Origin: Capsulimonadaceae bacterium
GTDB taxonomy: Bacteria > Armatimonadota > Armatimonadia > Armatimonadales > Capsulimonadaceae
DNA length: 64,000 bases
Direction: 5' to 3'
Assembly (NCBI GenBank): GCA_031292625.1
Contig: JARLGU010000032.1
Location: 1 to 64,000 of the forward strand
Below, piece by piece: positions 7,155 through 16,050 of the stretch. The notes beneath the pieces were generated by a model, which ran no database searches, was not told the DNA's origin, and saw only the letters and a list, made by a program, of their open reading frames with translations. Every line of letters starts with the position of its first letter. Within the stretch, counting starts at the first letter, position 1. A program made the translations under genes and the position numbers.

Positions 7155-9757
7155 AGGACCTCCCAGGACCAGTGTCCGGCCGCGGCTTCGAATGTGAGCA
7201 TCTTTCCTGCGCCTTCATATGTGAACGGTGTCTCCCGTTCGTTGACCTTAACGGACGACACACGCCCATGAACACGTACGCCAAGCGTCGCCGGATCGGG
7301 AAGCGAAAGCTCTCCCTTTATCCCGCGCTGCGACCAGGTTGCGGCAAGCGTCGCGGGCGCCGTGCTGCAAATGAGCAATTCGCCGTCTCGCGCGAGCCTT
7401 GTGCCGTCCGCCATGAAGACCGCCGACTTGGAAACGGCCGCGCACTGTGCGTGTGCTTCGATTCCTTCCGCTCTGCATTCCATGCCTTGAGCCGCAAATA
7501 GCACGATATCGTCCCCCATGCGGCAGCCAAGCGTCTCTTCCTTGCCAACGCGAACGGGAAGGTCTGGAGCAGGTGCCGACGCAGTGTGGGGAATTAGCGC
7601 CGTGAGAATTCGATGCGTCCGCGACGGCGAGAGCGATTTGCCGCGCGTGCGCATGGCCTCGTCATGCTCGGGGCCGCGACAACCCTGATAGATGACGAAG
7701 TCCTCCGGTTCGTTCGACCACGAAAGTTCGGGATACAGTGTCGTCACGGTCATGGCGGATTGGCCGAGTGTAACCCGATGACGCCCCGCGTCAAGCGCCT
7801 CCAACGGGCGCGCTGTAATCAGTAGCCATTCGATTTCGTGCGGATTTTGCGCGGCAATTTCATCATAGACGACGAACCATCGCTCGCCAAATGACACGAT
7901 CCAGCGGGAATAGCGGTCGAGGTCGGCGATGCCGTCGTACAGCTCGTGCGCCTCTCCACACGCCGCCGAGACGGCGTCCGACAAGACGGCGTGCGTTACT
8001 TGGCCGATCCTGTCTGGACGAATGCCGGGCCACGCCTCCCCGCTGCCCACCTGGCCTTGCCCGTCTATCAGCAGCGTGTTATGGTTCTTCGTCTGCTTAT
8101 CAATTGCATAGCCGTCATCCATTGCAAGGGGCTGACCGGCGCTAAAGAGCAAGAATGAGTTCGCGTCGGGGTGCGTGTGGCCGGCGTCCGCGCGCTCTCC
8201 GGCCCGTGCGCGAGCGACGTTGTAGTGGCTTCCGAGCGGCGAGCAGCGAAATGCGAGTACGTTCGCGTCCGAATCCCATCGGTCCCGCATGACCACGGTC
8301 CCCGTATCGCGGTAATGCGCGCTTTTGGGAAGAGCGTCGTCCGGGTTAGTTGATTCAAGATCGGGATCGCGCCAGATTGTATATTGCGGAAAGATCGTAT
8401 CCGGACGAAATCGATCGATCATGCCCTGGATGACAGGATCGCGGTATCGTCGGGCGAGGTAGGCAAGCGCGTCCCAATTCATCTGCGATCGCATCAGCGC
8501 ATCGGCAACATTCAGGTGAACGTTCGATGTCGTAATATTGAGCGTCCAGCGCCAATACGCCGTCGCTCGGAACCAGGGATGATCGCCCAACAGGTCAATG
8601 CCGCAGCAACGTTGCAATACGTCCACGGCGCGAAATAGCCGAGGCATCGAATAGTCCCAGTAATGGGGGCCCTCATAGAAATCACCCTGATCGTTTCGAG
8701 GAAACGTTGCGATGCATTTTCGGAGGAGGTGGGTGGCCCAGGCGATCCAGTTCGCCGCCTCAGGCTCGCCAGCAAGTGCAATGCCTGCCAAGAGCAGCCC
8801 CTGCATGCTGATATAGGTGTGATTTTGATCGAACCTGAGGGACCATGGCGCATCGCCTGCAAGAGACAGCTCGAACATACGCCGAGCTTGCAGCCGGATC
8901 TTCTCCGTCGCAAGATTATGGATCTCAGGAGACAAGTCGCTTCCAACCCAGTCAATCGCAACAGCCAGACCATACAGCCCGTGCGCGGCTTGAAGATCGC
9001 AATCCTCTTCGCGTCCAGCGCCCCAATGCTCGGGCTCGCAGATCACGCAAAGCATTTTCTCGATGGTCGCCAGCATAGCGGCTTCTGGTTCGAGCAGGTA
9101 AGTTAGAAGATAGAGAGACAAACACTCGGCATCCCCGGAAATAGGAGGAGCATCGACCGTCCCCATCGGCAACATTGGACGATACCAGCCATTAGCGCGG
9201 TAAAATTCACGATCCTTCCTGAGCCTTGTCAGTGAATGTATGTCAAGGAACAGGCACGGGCGCTGATCCATAGCGGAGGGCAAAAGCGAGACGGCTTGCA
9301 CCGAGTGGTCCGCAAAGATGGATGCCGCTTCTTCTGGCGAGACTCCCCGCATTTCTCTAGCTGATGGCCCTGACCAAACACGCCAAAATGCCATCGCGCC
9401 GTCTATAGGCGTGATCGTGACGTAATGGCGGTTGCCGTCACAGGGAACGTCAATGCGAAGGCGGCTCTGGTACGGCATCCGTCGGACTGACTGTCGGCCA
9501 AGATCGACGCCGTCAAGCGCAAGCTCGACGCCGGCGCCTTCGTCGAGGCCGCAGAGCGTGATCGCGACTTCGCAATTTGCGCGCGCATCGACCTGGACAT
9601 CGACACGTAAGGACTGCCCGGAATCCAACAGGCGAGCCGGCAGGGAATCGCCATGTGCGCAGACGGTCGTCGGCGCCGAATCCGCGCTGAGCCAGTGCGG
9701 CAGTTCGTCCTCGAATTGGGCGCTGTAGAGAGTGTTCGTTTGAATTGATGTGCTCAT
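7151..9757 (-). CDS. Heparinase II/III-like polysaccharide lyase (full length)
   Basis: The 868-residue protein has three parts. Residues 1-150 form an N-terminal beta domain. Residues 170-500 form an all-alpha toroid, with FDQNHTYISMQGLLLAG at 309-325 and DFYEGPHYWDYS at 359-370. The Hepar_II_III beta-sandwich starts near GHTHPDANSFLLF (526-538) and includes KNHNTLLIDGQGQVGSGEAW. Such lyases cleave uronic-acid-containing chains by beta-elimination; conserved His, Asn and Tyr residues in those motifs are the expected active site. No signal peptide is visible, so it may act on imported oligosaccharides. It is coupled to the GH gene at 7154 and follows the gene at 12187 after a 66-bp gap that contains a terminator-like hairpin. 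Confidence 0.88.
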   Translation of the reverse strand: MSTSIQTNTLYSAQFEDELPHWLSADSAPTTVCAHGDSLPARLLDSGQSLRVDVQVDARANCEVAITLCGLDEGAGVELALDGVDLGRQSVRRMPYQSRLRIDVPCDGNRHYVTITPIDGAMAFWRVWSGPSAREMRGVSPEEAASIFADHSVQAVSLLPSAMDQRPCLFLDIHSLTRLRKDREFYRANGWYRPMLPMGTVDAPPISGDAECLSLYLLTYLLEPEAAMLATIEKMLCVICEPEHWGAGREEDCDLQAAHGLYGLAVAIDWVGSDLSPEIHNLATEKIRLQARRMFELSLAGDAPWSLRFDQNHTYISMQGLLLAGIALAGEPEAANWIAWATHLLRKCIATFPRNDQGDFYEGPHYWDYSMPRLFRAVDVLQRCCGIDLLGDHPWFRATAYWRWTLNITTSNVHLNVADALMRSQMNWDALAYLARRYRDPVIQGMIDRFRPDTIFPQYTIWRDPDLESTNPDDALPKSAHYRDTGTVVMRDRWDSDANVLAFRCSPLGSHYNVARARAGERADAGHTHPDANSFLLFSAGQPLAMDDGYAIDKQTKNHNTLLIDGQGQVGSGEAWPGIRPDRIGQVTHAVLSDAVSAACGEAHELYDGIADLDRYSRWIVSFGERWFVVYDEIAAQNPHEIEWLLITARPLEALDAGRHRVTLGQSAMTVTTLYPELSWSNEPEDFVIYQGCRGPEHDEAMRTRGKSLSPSRTHRILTALIPHTASAPAPDLPVRVGKEETLGCRMGDDIVLFAAQGMECRAEGIEAHAQCAAVSKSAVFMADGTRLARDGELLICSTAPATLAATWSQRGIKGELSLPDPATLGVRVHGRVSSVKVNERETPFTYEGAGKMLTFEAAAGHWSWEVL

Positions 9758-9777
9758 AAGGATTTTCTTATCGTACA

Positions 9778-9796
9778 GAAAACGGGCGAGTGCCCG
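9778..9796 (-). terminator. Intrinsic terminator or attenuator within the operon
   Basis: On the minus strand CGGGC-ACTC-GCCCG is followed at once by five T residues. It lies between the stop of the secreted hydrolase (9824) and the start of the heparinase (9757), so it could lower expression of the downstream genes. A second small palindrome, TAGGT-CCAA-ACCTA, lies beside it at about 9808-9821. Confidence 0.6.
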
Positions 9797-9823
9797 CGGA
9801 AGCGGATTAGGTCCAAACCTAGC

Positions 9824-12187
9824 TCATTTCGCCAAATGGAGGGCGGATGATCTGGCTCCAAAAATGTACACGGGATACTCGCACGCCTGGACGGTCAGCA
9901 TATCAGTCGGCGTATTGACCGTGCGCTCGTTACCCATGAAATCGACGAGCCGCGTCGCTTTCGAGCAGACGGGTATGCGCACGGCGGCCGAGGCTCCATG
10001 CGGCTTCCAGACCGCGACCACCGTCTGCCCCGCTCGGTCGAACGCGTAGGCATACACATCCGGCGGTAGCGCTGAAAGAGGTCCCAGAGTGGTTGTGCCA
10101 TCGAGAACCCGGGTCATCGCGGCGCAGGCCATGAATGCCGGTTTAGGCGCGACGCTTATGGCGCCCCAGTTCGGATCCGGCATGGTCAGGTTAAACGTCA
10201 GCCCGAATCCCGGCTCGCTAATATAGTCGGACGAGTAAAAAAAGAATGTCGTTTTCACGCCTTCGCCCAGCAGAATAATGTGTCCGCGTACAAGACATGC
10301 GGCGATCTGTCTCAGCGCCTCGGCATCGGCGAAGGCATAGCTCCTCTCATAACCGATGCCCCATTCCGTTACGATAATCGGCGCGCCCGGCTTCAAGTAT
10401 TTCCGGACGAGCGACCGCAGTTCGCGCGTGTACTCAATCTGGCGGTAGTCCTCTGGCGCCACGATTTCTCCTGGCGCCATTTGCTTGCAACGAGGGTTCT
10501 GGTCATCCGGGTAGTATGCGTGTGTCGCTACGCCGTCCAGCGCTTTGCCCAGTCCCATCGGCAGCATAGTTCGGAGCCAGTTGAGCGTTCTTGGAATGAC
10601 GCCGGCGCCGGGAGCGAGGACCATCGCGGATGGATCGCCGCGGTGAAGTCCGGCCGATGCGTGCTGACACATCGCCACATACTCTTGCGGCGTTCCCTGC
10701 CAATGCCAATCGGGTTCCCACGACAGTTGATACCAGTTGTGGACCATCCACGGGCAAGAGTCGTTCATAATCGACGCGTACCACTTGCCAACGCGAAAAT
10801 TCAAGTCTTCGAATTGATCCAGGTTACTAGGCGGATAAGACTGAACGTCAAGCTTCGCCGCGGTTTCCTTGGGTACCGATTGCGGTACCGCCATCGCCCA
10901 GTGCGGAATTCCTTCCGTATAATTCAGCCGCGCCATCCGATCCTGGCACGCATAGCCAACCTCAGGCCAGGCCGGGGCATGATCTGCGGGCTGGAAGGCG
11001 CCGGCGTGGTCGGGCTCGAGATCGGACCACCTTGCGCCGAGGCACACCCAATGGACGCCAATCAGCCTGTACAGCGGATCGAATGGATCGCCGACGCCGG
11101 GCTTGCCTGAAACGGTAAAATTGTTGCCGTTCATGCCAAATCGCGAATCGTCGGCATGCTTCAGCGGAATAGCGGCGATCGATGGCATGACGCCGAAAGA
11201 AACGAGGTTGTCCGGGCGGCTTCCCGCCCCCGTGAATACAAGGCCCTTGCGGCGCATCTTTCCCGAGAGACTGTAGTAACCGCTTTTCAGGGAACCGAGC
11301 TCAAGTGAGGAGGTCCACTTACCCTTGGTGAAATTCATACCGACTGAACCCTTTGTCATGGTTGCGCCGGTGTAATCGCGCACGACCCAATCGAGCGTGT
11401 CAGGGGCGTTGTCCGCGGACAGGGCTTCAAGATGCAAGCGGACCCGCGATCCCGCAGATGCGATATTGAGCCGCGGAGCCCCGTCAAGCCATGCATCCAA
11501 CCTATCGGTCGATACGGCGGGCGCTTCGGCGACCACGATCTTCTCGATCGAGCAGGCTCCCGGACCTCCCTGCTCGTTTCGTGCGAAGACAACCGAGGAA
11601 AGTGGTCCCGCGCTGGCGTCGACGAAATTGCCTTTTGAGAGGACGGTGTAGGTCTGGTCGCCGATTGTCAGTCGCAAATCGAATCGATGCCGGACTTGAT
11701 CGAGACGGATATCGACATCGTACCATTCAGTCCGGCTTTGGGGAATGATCGTCCGCATATTGTCGGTGCCGAACGCCACGCCCCATTGCCCGTCGCCATC
11801 GTGGTAGACGTGCGCGATTCGGCGTCCAGACGCATCGAGCAGGGTCACATAGAGCTTTTGGGTCGAGCGGGTTCCCTCATAGAGGGTCGGAGCAAATCCG
11901 GCGCCGAAGCGAACGTCCAGATGGTCGATCCCCGCCGCGCCGTTGACAGGAACCTTTGCCGAACCGCGCGGGTACGCGAGCGAGAGAACTCTCCCTCGGC
12001 CGGAAACGTCCTCGATCGACGCGTCAAGGCATGAACTTAGCCCGCCCTGATTTCCGACGATCGGCCCGATCGGGTATCCGTCGAAGCTCTGTGTTAAGAT
12101 CGAACTGGCGAAGCAAATCGTTGCCGCGGCTAACACGCCGCTCATGAGGCTGCAACGCAACGCGCTGCGGAAAATTGATATTTTCAT
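9824..12187 (-). CDS. Secreted clan GH-A glycoside hydrolase with N-terminal beta-sandwich modules
   Basis: The 787-residue protein starts at the ATG at 12187 (MKISIFRSALRC), which has GAAGGA five bases upstream; the frame is open further upstream but without a signal peptide. Residues 1-27 form the signal peptide. Residues 35-220 resemble a concanavalin-like carbohydrate-binding domain, and residues 225-335 a second beta domain. A TIM barrel occupies about 345-700. The likely acid/base is Glu491 in WYQLSWEPDW and the nucleophile Glu608 in PIIVTEWGIG, as in GH39/GH5-type enzymes. The C-terminal 80 residues look like a small beta domain. It starts 35 bp after the pseudopilin stop and forms one unit with it. 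Exact family and substrate are not assignable here. Confidence 0.8.
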   Translation of the reverse strand: MKISIFRSALRCSLMSGVLAAATICFASSILTQSFDGYPIGPIVGNQGGLSSCLDASIEDVSGRGRVLSLAYPRGSAKVPVNGAAGIDHLDVRFGAGFAPTLYEGTRSTQKLYVTLLDASGRRIAHVYHDGDGQWGVAFGTDNMRTIIPQSRTEWYDVDIRLDQVRHRFDLRLTIGDQTYTVLSKGNFVDASAGPLSSVVFARNEQGGPGACSIEKIVVAEAPAVSTDRLDAWLDGAPRLNIASAGSRVRLHLEALSADNAPDTLDWVVRDYTGATMTKGSVGMNFTKGKWTSSLELGSLKSGYYSLSGKMRRKGLVFTGAGSRPDNLVSFGVMPSIAAIPLKHADDSRFGMNGNNFTVSGKPGVGDPFDPLYRLIGVHWVCLGARWSDLEPDHAGAFQPADHAPAWPEVGYACQDRMARLNYTEGIPHWAMAVPQSVPKETAAKLDVQSYPPSNLDQFEDLNFRVGKWYASIMNDSCPWMVHNWYQLSWEPDWHWQGTPQEYVAMCQHASAGLHRGDPSAMVLAPGAGVIPRTLNWLRTMLPMGLGKALDGVATHAYYPDDQNPRCKQMAPGEIVAPEDYRQIEYTRELRSLVRKYLKPGAPIIVTEWGIGYERSYAFADAEALRQIAACLVRGHIILLGEGVKTTFFFYSSDYISEPGFGLTFNLTMPDPNWGAISVAPKPAFMACAAMTRVLDGTTTLGPLSALPPDVYAYAFDRAGQTVVAVWKPHGASAAVRIPVCSKATRLVDFMGNERTVNTPTDMLTVQACEYPVYIFGARSSALHLAK

Positions 12188-12222
12188 CGATGTCCTTCGT
12201 GAGAGAGTTGACTCGGATTGCA

Positions 12223-13149
12223 TTAGTCGTTGTCGTCCAGCGTCCACGGACCGCAAGGGCTCGCCGCGTTGGCATTGCACCAATAAGCCGTGTTCCAGCC
12301 GTTCAACGTGTGTCCCACCAGATGGCTCGTGGCGCCAAAAGTCTGCTCTGGCTTTAGCCACTTTACATGCCCGTCGCAGTAGAGGTAGTCCCATCCGCCA
12401 TTGTGGCGCGGCGCTTCAAGGTCGCCATAGACCGAGCAGGAGCCGCTTAATCCGTTCCCCGATGCCTTATTGCCTGCGCAGTCTTGCGTCGCATTCGTCC
12501 CGCTGGCGCTAATACCGCCGGTGGGCTCAAGGGAGCTAAATGGTCCCAAGCAGACAAAGTCGTTACTGGCGCCGAGCATATTGTTAACGTTGGGCCATTC
12601 GACCAGCATGAACGTGGTCGCCGGCGAAGGAATCTCGGAGGACTGACGGCCAGGGGAGAGATATCCACCGGTGGAGAGACTTTGGTAGCACGGCAGTCCT
12701 GAGCGGCATCCATGCGCGAAGCCGCCATCGTACTGATCGCCAGCCTCCGCATATGATCTCAGGGGCCCGTTCTCTGATTGGGTCGCATTGTTGTAGCGGT
12801 TGATCTGATCGTCCGGACAAGTATAGAACGGTGATGCCGGCACGTTGCCGCCTGTAATGAATGTCGCTTTTAGCCCGACGTACGGGCTGACTTCCGTGTC
12901 CCAACCCGAGTAGGGAGCTCCGCCATATATCGTCCACGGATACGTTTCATCGTAGTCCTGCGCATACTGCGTGAACGCAATTCCAAGCTGCTTGAGGTTG
13001 CTCTGACACGTCGTCTGCCTTGCCTTCTCACGTGCGGTTGCGAATACCGGAAATAATATTGCTGCGAGTATCGCAATTATAGCGATGACTATGAGCAATT
13101 CTATGAGAGTAAATGCTTGGTCCCGTGTGGCAATTGCGGATCTTGACAT
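12223..13149 (-). CDS. DUF1559 prepilin-like protein (pseudopilin), locus 1
   Basis: The 308-residue protein carries a type IV prepilin signal: a short basic leader, cleavage expected after Ala12 (usually Gly at this place), then [20 protein letters not shown]. The Armatimonadota-type segment [19 protein letters not shown] follows. Near the C-terminus [17 protein letters not shown] gives the H-X9-DG signature of DUF1559 proteins (Pfam SBP_bac_10). Such proteins are thought to be processed by prepilin peptidase and assembled by type II secretion or type IV pilus machinery; the exact role is unknown. The Shine-Dalgarno GGAGGA lies six bases before the ATG. It is the first gene of the run that continues with the secreted hydrolase at 12187. 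Confidence 0.93.
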   Translation of the reverse strand: MSRSAIATRDQAFTLIELLIVIAIIAILAAILFPVFATAREKARQTTCQSNLKQLGIAFTQYAQDYDETYPWTIYGGAPYSGWDTEVSPYVGLKATFITGGNVPASPFYTCPDDQINRYNNATQSENGPLRSYAEAGDQYDGGFAHGCRSGLPCYQSLSTGGYLSPGRQSSEIPSPATTFMLVEWPNVNNMLGASNDFVCLGPFSSLEPTGGISASGTNATQDCAGNKASGNGLSGSCSVYGDLEAPRHNGGWDYLYCDGHVKWLKPEQTFGATSHLVGHTLNGWNTAYWCNANAASPCGPWTLDDND

Positions 13150-13173
13150 AATAATTCCTCCTTCGTCTCATTG

Positions 13174-13320
13174 CTATTCGATCATCGGCGCCGGCGCAGT
13201 CGATTCTCGCACGATCAGTTGCGCCGGCAGCACGTCATTGCCGCTCTCGTTCGTCAGGCCGGTGCAGATCAGTTCCGCGACCGGCATATCGCCGTAGCCG
13301 ATGGCGGACACAATGTACTG
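13174..13320 (-). pseudogene. C-terminal remnant of a LacI-type repressor
   Basis: Directly after the TGA of the oxidoreductase gene (13321-13323), and in the same frame, the minus strand reads QYIVSAIGYGDMPVAELICT, then a short linker and LPAQLIVRESTAPAPMIE, and stops with TAG. GYGDMPVAEL corresponds to the 'GFDD.P.A' segment and LIVRESTAP to the very C-terminus of LacI/GalR-family sensor domains. The 30-60 residues that normally separate these motifs are missing. It has no start and no DNA-binding domain. A former repressor gene has evidently been deleted and its end fused behind the oxidoreductase. Confidence 0.7.
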
Positions 13321-14415
13321 TCAAGCAAAGCTAATCTCGTTGCGAGGTTCGACGCGCATGCGCTCTGCCGGGTCCTCGCACGCGTCCCTGCCATATCCCG
13401 ACGTATCGACCGTTTGTCCCGTGGCGATCGACTCGAATATTGCATGCTCGACCTGCAGGACGTACCGCGCCTGGGATATCGAGATTTCGGCCGGCCGGTC
13501 GTTGCAAATCGCATCGGCAAGATCCTCCCATACACGAAAATGCCCCGTATAGCCATTGGGGCCCCGGACGTCCTTGAACGCCGCCCAGGGCTCGCTAGAC
13601 CAGTAATCCGGCCCTTGAAACACGGTTGAAAAATCCGGGGATTCGAGGCTTGTGCTCAAATGACATTCTTTGAATCGATTGGCGAGATAGACGCATCGAT
13701 CCCGCCCGAACATCTGGCATGAGAATTTGCCCATCAGGGCATTGTACGCCTTGCCGTGTTGAACATAACTGGCTTGCGATCCGTCATCGAACGACATCGT
13801 CGCCACGAAGCTGTCAACCGGCAAATGCGGGTCGAGATCGTAAGCGCGTCCGCCAACCGCATAAACGGCGACGAGGCGCGCCTTGTGCAAAACATGAAGA
13901 ATCAGGTCCAATATATGAGGGGCCTGCTCTGAAATGGCGTCCGAACACTGAGCAACGGTGATCCACGGGTTTGGCAGCATCCGCGCGGCGCGCTCCACGG
14001 CGGGGGCCATTCGAAAAGCAAAGCCTACCGAACAACACACTCCAGCCTCGAGAACAGCGTGCTCCGCGGCAATTGCATCCTCAACGTTGCGCGCAATTGG
14101 CTTTTCGACAAAGATATTTTTTCCGGCCTTCGCGGCCGCGATAACGATTTCGGGATGCATGCGTTCGCCGGTCTGGATCAAAACGCCATCGAGATCACGA
14201 TCTGATATGAGCGTTGTCCAGTCAGCTGTGGCGTAGCGTCCGCCGTATTTGGCCAGAAAAGACTCGGCGCGCTCGATGCAGATATCGGCGTAGGCTGCGA
14301 TTTCAATGCCGGCCGCACTGGCGTTCATTATGTTCACTGGCGCGATGCCTCCGCATCCGATACAACCGAACCGAAGCCGCTTCGAGCGCCCATTTCCGTT
14401 TATAGAATTTGCCAA
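13321..14415 (-). CDS. Gfo/Idh/MocA family oxidoreductase
   Basis: The 364-residue protein has the Rossmann motif FGCIGCGGIAPVN (residues 16-28) and the family motif VEKPIA at 103-108. The start is a TTG whose coding region overlaps the end of the heparinase-like gene by 16 bases; GGAGGGAG lies about ten bases before it. That makes the two genes translationally coupled. The downstream end abuts a LacI-type remnant in the same frame. It is presumably an NAD(P)-dependent sugar or sugar-acid dehydrogenase of the cytoplasm. The sequence between residues 170 and 300 differs clearly from the other family members in this window, so a different substrate is likely. Confidence 0.88.
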   Translation of the reverse strand: MANSINGNGRSKRLRFGCIGCGGIAPVNIMNASAAGIEIAAYADICIERAESFLAKYGGRYATADWTTLISDRDLDGVLIQTGERMHPEIVIAAAKAGKNIFVEKPIARNVEDAIAAEHAVLEAGVCCSVGFAFRMAPAVERAARMLPNPWITVAQCSDAISEQAPHILDLILHVLHKARLVAVYAVGGRAYDLDPHLPVDSFVATMSFDDGSQASYVQHGKAYNALMGKFSCQMFGRDRCVYLANRFKECHLSTSLESPDFSTVFQGPDYWSSEPWAAFKDVRGPNGYTGHFRVWEDLADAICNDRPAEISISQARYVLQVEHAIFESIATGQTVDTSGYGRDACEDPAERMRVEPRNEISFA

Positions 14416-15971
14416 CGCGTATCTCCCTCCTCAACATCAAAGCCAACCATTTTTCTTCGAACATCGTAATCGAACGCCACTCGCTGTCCGTTCAAACTGA
14501 CCGCTTCAACTTGCTTCCACGCGCGTATCTGAACATGTGTCGCGGCGAGAACCGACAGATCTCCACTGACCCCCAATTCGTCCCAGGTCGCAGCAATGGT
14601 TGCCGGCTCCGAACTCGACCAGATCGTCTCGCCATCAAACTCGGCAACAGTCGCGCCGGCAACGAAAAACGCCTCGGTTCTCCCGGCGACGCGCGTCATC
14701 GCCGCACCGCCGCCATCCGTGCGAACTGCGCCGGCGCAACACGGAGCGTCTGGCGGCGAGAACAGGACGATATCCTCCCGCTCCCCAGTTCGAAGGCTGC
14801 AACCGAGAACGGAATCGCCGGAAATGGCAGTCGGCACAACAGGATCAATGCCAGCCGAGCTAGGAAGAAGAGCGGCCAAAATACGTTGCTGCGATGCGGC
14901 GGCAGAGGGACGCGCCCGGTTGCGCACGACATGCTCTTGCTCTTTTCCCTTATATCCAGGCCGCAAATTGAAATTGGCCGGCTCAGTGCTCCAAGACATG
15001 TTCGGATGCATAAAGGCGACTGTGAGCGCCGAATCTCCGAATGTAGCTTTCAGCCGGTTCGTCTCGGTCGCGGGAGGCTCTCCGGTGATGAGCAGCCATT
15101 CCAAACTGCGCGGGCTGCCGGCAATCACTTCGTCGTATATGACAAACCAGCGCTCCCCGAATGATACGACCCAACGCGCGCATCGCTCAAGGTCCATGAT
15201 GCTATCGTAAAGCTCATGGGCCTCGCCGCGCGCGGCGGAAAGACCGATCGATAGGACTGAATGCGTAATCGCGGCGGTTTTATCGGTTCGAACCTCGGGC
15301 CATGCCTCGCCACTGCCGACCTGGCTTTGTCCGTCAACGAGCAGCGTGCTATGGTTCCTGGTTTGCTTATCGAGAGGGTAACCGTCATCCATAACCAGTG
15401 GATCTCCGGCCCTGAAGAGAAGAAAGGAATTCGCATCCGGATGCGTGTGCGCGCCGTCGGCTCGGCTTCCAGGTCTCGGGTTCAGGACGTGAGGCAAACT
15501 GGGAACCTGCTGCACCCCGTGATCGGCGAAGATTACCGCGATTTCATTCGTTGGCAGCAGATTCGCGTCCTCGGGCGCACAACCCGCGCCGAAGCGCCAG
15601 AACGCAACCGCGCACGGTTCCGCAGTCAGCTCAAGCGTGTGAGGTTCGCCATCTGATGGGAGGGCAACGTGTATTCGCGTGTGGTAAGGCGCTTTGCGGA
15701 CGTATTTACGGCCAAAATCTTTGCCGTCCAGCGTGATGCTGACAACGCCGGATTCGTCAAGTGCGCAAGCCGCAGCCGATATAGCATAACGGCCGTCAGA
15801 ACACGCTGGAACACGCATCTTGATCGACGCTCCGCTCTCAAGCAACCTGGCATGGAGAGGTTCGCCAAACTCGTGGACGGTCGTATGTCTCGTGACTGCG
15901 GTAAGCCACGGTGGTTGCTGCTCCCCACTCCAAATCATACAAGGGTTGCCTTCAAGATCAATAGGGTTCAT
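14400..15971 (-). CDS. Heparinase-like protein lacking the catalytic alpha-toroid
   Basis: The 523-residue product is a paralogue of the lyase at 7151-9757 but lacks about 350 residues. N-terminal residues 1-165 align with residues 10-165 of the full protein. Then ...HVLNPRPGSRADGAHTHPD joins directly to the Hepar_II_III sandwich (full-length residues about 520 onward). The reading frame is intact across the junction. The helical toroid with NHTYISMQG, which forms most of the active site in this family, is gone, so lyase activity is unlikely; carbohydrate binding is possible. The ATG at 15971 has GGAG six bases upstream and is preferred to the GTG at 16007. It lies between the GntR-LacI repressor and an oxidoreductase. 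Confidence 0.8.
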   Translation of the reverse strand: MNPIDLEGNPCMIWSGEQQPPWLTAVTRHTTVHEFGEPLHARLLESGASIKMRVPACSDGRYAISAAACALDESGVVSITLDGKDFGRKYVRKAPYHTRIHVALPSDGEPHTLELTAEPCAVAFWRFGAGCAPEDANLLPTNEIAVIFADHGVQQVPSLPHVLNPRPGSRADGAHTHPDANSFLLFRAGDPLVMDDGYPLDKQTRNHSTLLVDGQSQVGSGEAWPEVRTDKTAAITHSVLSIGLSAARGEAHELYDSIMDLERCARWVVSFGERWFVIYDEVIAGSPRSLEWLLITGEPPATETNRLKATFGDSALTVAFMHPNMSWSTEPANFNLRPGYKGKEQEHVVRNRARPSAAASQQRILAALLPSSAGIDPVVPTAISGDSVLGCSLRTGEREDIVLFSPPDAPCCAGAVRTDGGGAAMTRVAGRTEAFFVAGATVAEFDGETIWSSSEPATIAATWDELGVSGDLSVLAATHVQIRAWKQVEAVSLNGQRVAFDYDVRRKMVGFDVEEGDTRWQIL

Positions 15972-16050
15972 ACTTTCTCCAGTCACGGTCGTATTGTCAT
16001 AATCCACGGCAAAATAGCGATGCTGACAAAGAGAAAATAGAGTGCGTCAA

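Noticed and set aside
12188-12394. N-terminal extension of the secreted hydrolase to 856 residues
   Set aside because: It overlaps the pseudopilin coding end, is Arg-rich and would bury the signal peptide; the ATG at 12187 has a good ribosome-binding site.
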